DNA from: Symbiodinium natans | Taxonomy: Eukaryota; Sar; Dinophyceae; Suessiales; Symbiodiniaceae | Direction: 5' to 3' | NCBI GenBank assembly: GCA_905221605.1 | Contig: CAJNDS010002731.1 | Coordinates: 1 to 36,000, forward strand | DNA length: 36,000 nt | Shown: positions 29,453-36,000 of the stretch, one piece after another | How the letters are laid out: every line of letters begins with the position of its first letter | Numbering within the stretch: the first letter of the stretch is position 1 | Position numbers and translations under genes: made by a program | Notes under the pieces: generated by a model | What the model was told of the DNA's origin: nothing | The model's input: the letters and a program-made list of their open reading frames with translations, nothing else | The model's database searches: none

Positions 29453-31562
29453 ATGCTGCCTCTGGGTTGTGGACACTTCTGCGCGGAGATCAGGTTTCCA
29501 CTTCCCTGGCAATGTGCCATCGAGCACCTGAGGACAACCTGGCCTTCACGAGAGCCATTCTCGCCTGTGCTTGGGTGCTGCGGGGTTCCCTGCCTGCTTG
29601 GGTGTATATCTCTGCTTGCGTCAAAGCAGCCATACATGACTACCTCCCCCTCGGTAGGTGGCCAAGCGTGATGTGAGCCCTCACATCTCCTCGCCGACGT
29701 CTGTCGGTTTGGGCATGGAGGGTCTGATTCTGGTTATTGAACCCTCAACCCTCACCGGCCAAGGAGATAGTTGCTTGGCCTTGAGTGCGAAGTTTCGACT
29801 GGGGGACTCTCCCGCTTCCTGCGGGGCAGGTGGGGTCCCCGCCTGCATGGGTTTACCTGATGGCTCTGATTGGAACGAAGCAGTCAAGCCTGCTTTGGCC
29901 GTCGGGACTCTTGTGAGTCAAAAGAACGTTGCGCCTTGTGCTCGGAGAGGCTCCGCTGGCTGACCACCATGGAGTGCTCTGGGCTGGTCCTACCCTTTGT
30001 TCTTGCCGTTAAGTCCCCACTGGCTGACCACCATGGGGCAACTTTAAAAAACTTCGGATCAAGAAGGTTGACACCTGCAACGTCCCGTGCCAAGGCACGA
30101 CTATGCCCCACCTGTGATGGCGGGCTTGTGAACCTTCTCGTGAACGGCCGTGGCTGGTGCTAAATGTATTCGCATCGGTGGCTGCATGATGGTGGTTTTG
30201 TGAATCTGGCAACGTCGCATTTTGCGACGCACCTGCGCACTCGGTGCTACATGTGTGCTCCCGGCCTCTTCGACGATTTCGAGTACTGAGTGCACAGGGT
30301 GACCTAGCAGTTCGGCGCGCTGGCTGTGGACACTTCTACGTGGAGATTATGCACCCGCTGACTTGGCAGGGAGCCATTCCCCACTTGTAGAACAACCTGG
30401 CCCTCTTGAGGCTCTTGAGGGTCACCCTCGTCTGAGCTTGGCCTGAGGCAGGGCAAGTGGGCTCCCCGCCCGCGTGGATGTTACCTGAAGGCTCTGATTG
30501 GACCAAAGTAGCAATACCATGGAGATCCTTGCACTTCGGCACCAACGTGATGTGAGCCCTCCCATCTCCTTACCGACGTACCTCGCTGGTTTGGGTTTGG
30601 AGGGACCTGAGGCGTGCCGATGCGCAGGCCAGCGCCAAGGTTGCGTGGCCTTGTGTGAGATGCCTGGACTGGGAGGTTCCTCGTTGTCATCATAAACCCT
30701 GTGGCGTTAAGGGTTTGGTAACTCGTTGTGGACTCTCCACGTGGAATCGGTAGCTGCAGCTACTCTTGTCCCCCCTCTGGCCGTGCGCGGGCACCTCTCT
30801 GGGGGGGGCACTTGTACGCCAGGTTGACTGGAGAACCCTGTGCTCGGAGCTACTCCACTGGCTGACCACCATGGAGTACCCTGGGCCGGTCTTGCCTTGA
30901 TTGTTCTTGCTGTGAAGTCCCCACTTGCTGACCTCCATGGGGCTTATGCCCCCTGTGCCGGGCGCGGACACCTCTCGGGGTGGGCACTTGTACGCCAAGG
31001 TGAATGGAGCGCCCCAAAACTCGGAGCTACTCCACTGGCTGACCACCATGGAGTGCCCTGGGCCGGTCTTGCCTTGATTGTTCTTGCTGTTAAGTCCCCA
31101 CTGGCTGACCACCATGGGGCATATGCACATCTTTCATCCCCCCTAGGGAGTCTGACTTGCAACGTCCTTTCGCCATTGAGTGTCGGTTGTCTGTCCTTGA
31201 CAACGAGTACGTGATCCGAACCTCTTCTGATGACCTCGGTTTGAATAACCGTTGTCGCACCAGTGGCTACATGATGGTGGTTTTGAGAATCTGGCAATGT
31301 CGCAATTTGCGATTCCCCCACAAGCTCTGTGCTTCCTTGTGAACCGGGACTTCATTGACGACCTCGAGTACTGAGTCCGTGGGGTATCTAGTAGTTCAGC
31401 GCGATTGCTCGCTTTGTTTCTTTGGTGTTTGTTTGCTTGGTGGTTGCTTGTTGTGTCTGGTGGTGTGTGTGCGCTGACTTTGTTTCACCCTTTACGTCGA
31501 GCCCAACAAGACCGGCCTACTGTGCTACTGATGTAGTAAAGAGGCGTCAGTCCAAAAAAAAA
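29453..31562 (+). mobile_element. Copy B of the A-tailed repeat, forming the 3' flank of the helicase gene
   Basis: Closely related to copy A. It is a dimer: unit 1 (about 29453-30320) and unit 2 (about 30321-31420). Both begin with a TGTGGACACTTCT block and end with a CGAGTACTGAGT...GCGCG block. A shared ~140-bp tail ends GAGGCGTCAGTCC plus an A-run (31554-31562). An extra 177-bp internal duplication gives six CCACTGGCTGACCACCATGG-type sites (29953, 30017, 30855, 30921, 31032, 31098). No clear 5' target duplication was found. The sequence after the A-run (GCAATTGTGCCGCTTCAG) belongs to the neighbouring satellite. Confidence 0.7.
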
Positions 31563-31930
31563 GCAATTGTGCCGCTTCAGCCAGCACTTGTGCCGCGGCA
31601 AGCACTTGCAAAAGAGATGTTTTTTTAAAAGACACCCGTCTTTAAGCTTGTTATGCCGCTTTTGCATTTTGTTTTTTGTTAAGTGTTTTGCTTTTTTTTG
31701 TGCTTTTTAAAACCTCTGCAAGCATTGTGCCGCTCTTTGACGAGCACTTGTGCCGCTTCAGCAAGCACTTGTGCCGTCGGCAAGCATTTTGCCGCTCAGT
31801 CGTCTAAGAATTTCTGTTTTGAAAACTTTCAAAAGAGATGTTTTCGTTTTATGTTTTTTTTGAAGCTCTGCAACATTGTGCCGCTCTTTACAAGCACTTG
31901 TGCCGCTTCAGCTTTAGATCAAGTCTGATG
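31563..31930. repeat. Satellite with GCACTTGTGCCG units
   Basis: The motif (C)AAGCACTTGTGCCGCTTCAG and shorter variants recur at about 31584, 31602, 31744, 31765, 31784 and 31894, plus a variant at 31563. They are interleaved with CTCTGCAA/ACATTGTGCCGCTCTTT and AAAAGAGATGTTTT blocks. AT-rich non-coding DNA; no gene is seen. Confidence 0.75.
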
Positions 31931-32040
31931 AAAGTTTTCAGAATTCTTGCGATTCTATGCCCGCGCGGACACATTTCTGGAAATTTTTTTAGCTTCTGCA
32001 CCTCAAAGAAAAATATTTCCAGGCGCTTTTTAAGTGCTTA

Positions 32041-33160
32041 AGGAAGGCTGAAGGGGGCTTAAGGGGAGCTAAGAGCTTAAAGGGGGGCTGAAGGGAGGGG
32101 CTTTGGGGGGGGCTTCAGGAGAGGAGCTTAAAGGGTGTTGAAGGTGTTGAGACGCCCTTTTGGTTTAATTTTATTCTTTAAGCAAAGAGAGAAGGGATTA
32201 ATTCTAAATTCCACCCCTCTGAAACCTTTTCATTCTTTAAGGCCAGAGAAGTGAGACTCTAACAAGTAATTTATCGGGGGTTTCTTCTAAATTCCCCCCC
32301 CCTCTAATCTTGTTTTGTTTTTTGGATTTTATTTTTCGAAACCAGAGAAGTGAGAAACATTAACTTCCCTTCAAGAAGAGAGAGAAGGGAATTCTTTTAA
32401 ATTCCACCCCCTTCGCGCCGCAAGGCCCTTTAAAGGCGCTTTTAAGGGGGAGTTAAGGGGCTGAAGGGGATGCTTTAGGGGGGCAGAAGGGGGAGCTGAG
32501 GGGGGGCTTAAGGGGGGTTTAGGGGGGGGGCTTAAAGGGTTTGACCCTTTGCTTCCCCCGAAAAAAGTCATTGCTTAAAGAGAGCGTGAAGGAGGGCAGA
32601 AGAGTCGAGTAGTTTCTTGTCATCCTGAAGGGGCTTCAGGGCGGGCTTCAGGGGGGGCTTCAGGGGGGGTTTAAGGGGGGAGGCTGAAGGGGGAGCTTAA
32701 GGGGGGGTTTAAGGGGGGGCTTAAACGGGGGCGTAAAGGGGGGCTTCAGGAGAGGAGCTTAAAGGGTGTTGAAGGTGTTGAGACGCACTTTTATTCTTTA
32801 AGAAAAGAGAGAATGGATTTATTCTAAATTCCACCCCCCTGAAACCTTGTTGTTTTTTGGTTTCATGATTCGAGGCCAGAGAAGTGAGACTCTAAACAGT
32901 AATTTATCTTGAAGATGAAAGAGAGGGATTTATTCTAAATTCCACCCCCCTCGAATCTTGTTTTGTTTTTTGGACTTCTTTCTTCGAAACCAGAGAAGTG
33001 AGACTCTAAACATTAACTTCCCTTTAAGAAAAGAGAGAGAAGGGAATTTATTCTAAATTCCACCCCCCTCGAATCTTGTTATGTTTTTGTATCTGTTTTT
33101 TGGATTTCACTATTCGAAACCAGAGAAGTGAGTCTCTAAACATACATTTCAATCTTGCCC
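32041..33160. repeat. G-rich runs with interspersed TCTAAATTCCACCCCC / AGAGAAGTGA repeats, ~631-bp higher-order period
   Basis: Alternates purine-rich blocks of the GGGGGCTTAAGGGG type with two recurring motifs: AAATTCCACCCCC (about 32195, 32400, 32825, 32935, 33053) and AGAGAAGTGAGACTCTAA (about 32246, 32345, 32878, 32992, 33122). A longer block starting GGCTTCAGGAGAGGAGCTTA recurs at 32111 and 32742, showing a ~631-bp larger unit. No gene is supported. Confidence 0.8.
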
Positions 33161-33240
33161 GGCTTAAACAAGCGGGGGGGTTGGGGGGGGCGCAGCCCCC
33201 CTCATTTGCAAACACGATGCTTGCATTATGGGCTTAACAA
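33161..33240. repeat. G-run/C-run hairpin block, first copy
   Basis: GGGGGGGGCGCAGCCCCCC can fold into a strong G:C hairpin. It is followed by TTTGCAAACA, and a related hairpin with TTGCAAACATA recurs at 34004-34047. TGCCCGGCTTA lies on both sides (33156 and 33266). Confidence 0.6.
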
Positions 33241-33890
33241 GCATTCCTATGCGTTGAAGCAAACCTGCCCGGCTTACAACAAGGAGGGCCTTTCTTGTTT
33301 TTTCCTGTGGTTCATTCTTCTCGGAGTCGTAGGAGAAGTGGTGGTAGAGAGACTTGGTCGAATTTCCACCCCCCTGGTATCTGTTTTTTGTGTTTGGTTC
33401 TTCGAGAACCGAAGTCGGAGAAATGGTGGTAGAGAGAATGACTCTAAATTCCACCCCCTCGTTTCATTTTTTGTGTTTCATTATTCGAGCATTGGATTCC
33501 TTGTTTTTGTTTTTTGTTTCTTGTGTTTCATTCTGCGAGAATCAAGTCGGAGAAGTGGGGGTAGAGAGAATTATTCCAAATTCCACCCCCCTCGTTTCTT
33601 GTTTTTCCCCGTGTTTCCTCTAAATTCCACCCGCCCTCTTTTTGCTTAAGTGTTTCAGTCTTCGAGAATTGGAGTTATAGGACATGGCAGAGAAGTGACA
33701 ATTATTCTACATTTTACCCGTTTGTTTCTTGTTGTCATGGCAGAGAAGAATTTTTGTAAATTTCACACCCTTGTTGTCATGGCAAAGAGGTGAAAATTGT
33801 TCTAAATTTCACCCCCTTGGCAGAGAAGTGAAGAAAATCATTTTAAATTCAACTTTGTTTCTTGTTGTCGTAGCGGAGAAGTTATATTTA
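33241..33890. repeat. Diverged continuation of the AAATTCCACC / AGAGAAGTGA repeat field
   Basis: Further degenerate copies of the two motifs, for example TCTAAATTCCACCCCCTCG at 33444, CCAAATTCCACCCCCCTCG at 33575 and TCTAAATTTCACCCCCTTG at 33800, and GGCAGAGAAGTGA around 33686, 33739 and 33820. A 164-residue frame (33155-33649) crosses it, but its composition follows the repeats and I do not accept it as a gene. Confidence 0.65.
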
Positions 33891-33959
33891 ACCTTAAACC
33901 TAAACCTTGAACCCCAAACCCTAAATAAACACAAAAGCCCCTTGAAGCTTTGTTGAAGT

Positions 33960-34048
33960 CTGAAGCCCCCCTTCAAGATTTTTTTGGGAGGCTTTTGCCG
34001 GGGGGGGGTCTGGGGGGGGCGCGCAGCCCCCCCCGCTTGCAAACATAG
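33960..34048. repeat. G-run/C-run hairpin block, second copy
   Basis: GGGGGGGGCGCGCAGCCCCCCCC (34013-34035) can form an 8-bp G:C stem. TTGCAAACATAG follows, as after the first copy. Confidence 0.6.
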
Positions 34049-34298
34049 TAATGTTGACTTCGCATTAATAAACCCCCCCCCCCTTCATTGATCAATCTCT
34101 CCGGCCAGGGCCTCCTCAATAATGTTCGCCTAAATCCTGGTAGGACGTACTATTAGTTTTAGTATTAGGTAGTAGCACCACGCCCGTAAAAACCGATTTC
34201 CCGGGTCGGATTTTACAATTGTGGCGGGCTACACTATTGTGTTCCGGCAGCGGGATTTTACAATTGCGGCGGGAATCACTAATGTGAAGTCAACATTA
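34049..34298. mobile_element. Possible small inverted-repeat element (MITE-like)
   Basis: TAATGTTGACTTC (34049-34061) and GAAGTCAACATTA (34286-34298) are perfect 13-bp inverted repeats 250 bp apart. Inside, GATTTTACAATTG(T/C)GGCGGG occurs twice (about 34210 and 34252). Size and termini resemble a miniature element. No flanking duplication was established and no coding capacity is present. Confidence 0.35.
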
Positions 34299-34339
34299 TG
34301 CGAAAAGATGCCGCCTCTAAAGTGAGTGAATGTGGCGCG

Positions 34340-36000
34340 GGGCGTTGCAGATAAGCAGGGGGGTTGGGGGGACTCTGCTTGTGGGACAGGTAGGGGGACG
34401 GGTTTCGCAGATAAGCAGTGCGACAGGTTTTGCAGATAAGCAGGAGGGTTGAGGGGGCTGTGCTTGTATGAGAGGTTTCACAGGCGTTGCAGATAAGCAG
34501 CGGACTTGAGAGGACTGTGCTTGTGTGATACGTAGGGGGACGGGTTTCGCAGATAAGCAGTGCGACAGGTTTTGCAGATAAGCAGGGGGGTTGCGGGGAC
34601 TGTGCTTGTATGAGAAGTTTCACAGGCGTTGCAGATAAGCAGCGGGCTTGAGAGGACTGTACTTGTGTGATACGTAGGGGGACGGGTTTCGCAGATAAGC
34701 AGTGCGACAGGTTTTGCAGATAAGCAGGGGGGTTGAGGGGACTGTGCTTGTATGAGAAGTTTCACAGGCGTTGCAGATAAGCAGCGGACTTGAGAGGACT
34801 GTGCTTGTGTGATACGTAGGGGGACGGGTTTCGCAGATAAGCAGTGCGACAGGTTTTGCAGATAAGCAGGGGGGTTGAGGGGGCTGTGCTTGTATGAGAG
34901 GTTTCACAGGCGTTGCAGATAAGCAGCGGACTTGGGGGGACTGTGCTTGTGTGACAGGTAGGGGGACGGGTTTCGCAGATAAGCAGTGTGACAGGTTTTG
35001 CAGATAAGCAGGGGGATTGAGGGGACTGTGCTTGTATGAGAAGTTTCGCAAGCGTTGCAGATAAGCAAGGGAATTGAGAGGACTGTGCTTGTGTGACAGG
35101 TAGGGGGACGGGTTTCGCAGATAAGCAGTGCGACAGGTTTTGCAGATAAGCAGGGGGGTGCTTGTATGAGAGGTTTCACAGGCGTTGCAGATATGCAGGC
35201 GACTTGAGAGGACTGTGCTTGTGTGACAAGTAGGGGGACGGGTTTCGCAGATAAGCAGTGCGACAGGTTTTGCAGATAAGCAGGGGGGTTGAGGGGACTG
35301 TGCTTGTATGAGAAGTTTCACAGGCGTTGCAGAGAAGCCAGGGAATTGAGAGGACTGTGCTTGTGAGGGGGACGCAAAGGGGCAGGTTTTGCAGATAAGC
35401 AGGGGGGTTGAGGTGGCTGCGCTTGTATGAAAGGTTTCACAGGCGTTGCAGATAAGCAGGGGGGTTGGGGGGACTGTGCTTGTGTGACAGGTAAGGGGAC
35501 GGGTTTCGCAAAAGGCAGAGGGGCTGTGCTTGTATATCCCCAGATAAGCAGGGGGGTTGAGGGGACTGTGCTTGTATGAGAAGTTTCACAGGCGTTGCAG
35601 ATAAGCAAGGGAATTGAGAGGACTGTGCTTGTGTGACAGGTAGGAGACGCAAAGGGGCAGGTTTTGCAGATAAGCAGGGGGGTTGAGGTGGCTGTGCTTG
35701 TATGAAAGGTTTCACAGGCGTTGCAGATAAGCAGGGGGGTTGGGGGGACTGTGCTTGTGTGACAGGTAGGGGGACGGGTTTCGCAAAAGGCAAAGGGGCT
35801 GTGCTTGTATATCCCCACATAAGCAGGGGGGTTGAGGGGACTGTGCTTGTATGAGAAATTTCACAGGCGTTGCAGATAAGCAAGGGAATTGAGAGGACTG
35901 TGTTTGTGTGACAGGTAGGGGGACGGGTTTCGCAAAAGGCAGAGGGGCTGTGCTTGTTTGACAGGTTTCCAGATAAGCAGGGCGGTTGGGCGGACCCTGC
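34340..36000. repeat. ~142-bp minisatellite array with internal GCAGATAAGCAG triplet
   Basis: Each unit carries three GCAGATAAGCAG-type sites, reading GTTGCAG..., TTCGCAG... and TTTGCAG.... Starts of the CAGGCGTTGCAG landmark fall at 34481, 34623, 34764, 34907, 35049, 35179, 35321, 35440, 35589, 35714 and 35864. Spacing is 141-143 bp at first, then alternates around 119-150 bp with a ~275-bp larger period. The array runs past the window end. Long open frames on the minus strand (such as 34620-35321) come from a repeat unit without stops in the reverse frames and are not taken as genes. Confidence 0.93.

Noticed and set aside
29425-31575. Target duplication for repeat copy B based on CAATTG on both sides
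   Set aside because: Only six bases match (29430 region versus 31564 region) and the downstream copy is explained by the adjacent satellite.
33890-33930. Telomere-like CCTTAAACCTAAACC...CCCTAAATAAAC
   Set aside because: Resembles the plant/algal CCCTAAA repeat, but only degenerate, irregular copies are present, and for about 40 bp. Too weak to call an interstitial telomere.
34279-35883. Several 90-233 residue minus-strand frames with repeating peptide units
   Set aside because: They shift frame between repeat units and exist only because the 142-bp unit lacks stops in the reverse frames. The encoded peptide changes frame with each unit and matches no protein family I know.
34340-36000. CRISPR-like array
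   Set aside because: Regular repeats are present, but the intervening sequence is itself repeated, the period is ~142 bp, no cas genes occur and the context is eukaryotic.

Overview
The window looks like nuclear DNA of a dinoflagellate (a Symbiodiniaceae-type genome is a reasonable guess, not proven). It holds long intron-free retroelement polyproteins, large repeat fields and no bacterial operon structure. Three related LTRs each carry TTTTGGCTCAAG, which is the last 12 nt of the dinoflagellate trans-spliced leader as I remember it.

Region 1 (1-19347) is a giant inverted repeat of two Ty1/copia-class LTR retrotransposons arranged head to head. The left copy lies on the minus strand (gag-pol remnant 785-8732, 5' LTR 9101-9393). 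The right copy lies on the plus strand (5' LTR 9717-9896, polyprotein 10520-18235, 3' LTR 18976-19347). A non-homologous spacer of 323 bp (9394-9716) separates them. The outer arms are nearly identical, but the central part is heavily rearranged: LTR deletions, a 5' truncation and a 359-bp inversion. The two copies carry different lesions. The left copy keeps the start region but has three indels and a stop in its 3' half. The right copy has one uninterrupted 2571-residue frame, but lost the native start and the LTR segment with the only TATA-like box. Both copies have about 650 extra residues after RNase H.

Region 2 (19348-31562) is a broken multi-domain gene and its repeat-built 3' flank. 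Coding-like sequence starts directly at the copia LTR edge. It is interrupted by a 1.65-kb A-tailed element with a perfect 19-bp target-site duplication (19645-21329). It then continues as a 5.6-kb frame joining a probable alpha/beta-hydrolase-like domain to an Upf1-like superfamily 1 helicase and a long disordered tail. A 649-residue frame of unknown function follows. The 3' flank (28953-31562) consists of tandem units of about 1 kb ending in an A-run. The inserted 1.65-kb element is a shorter copy of this same flank. This is the best candidate here for an undescribed system: a hydrolase-helicase gene whose 3' flank has become, or came from, an A-tailed mobile element.

Region 3 (31563-36000) is non-coding repeat DNA: a GCACTTGTGCCG satellite, a G-rich plus TCTAAATTCCACCCCC/AGAGAAGTGA repeat field with a 631-bp higher-order period, G/C hairpins, a possible small inverted-repeat element, and a ~142-bp minisatellite running off the window end.

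All domain calls come from reading motifs by eye. No database search, alignment score or percent identity was computed.
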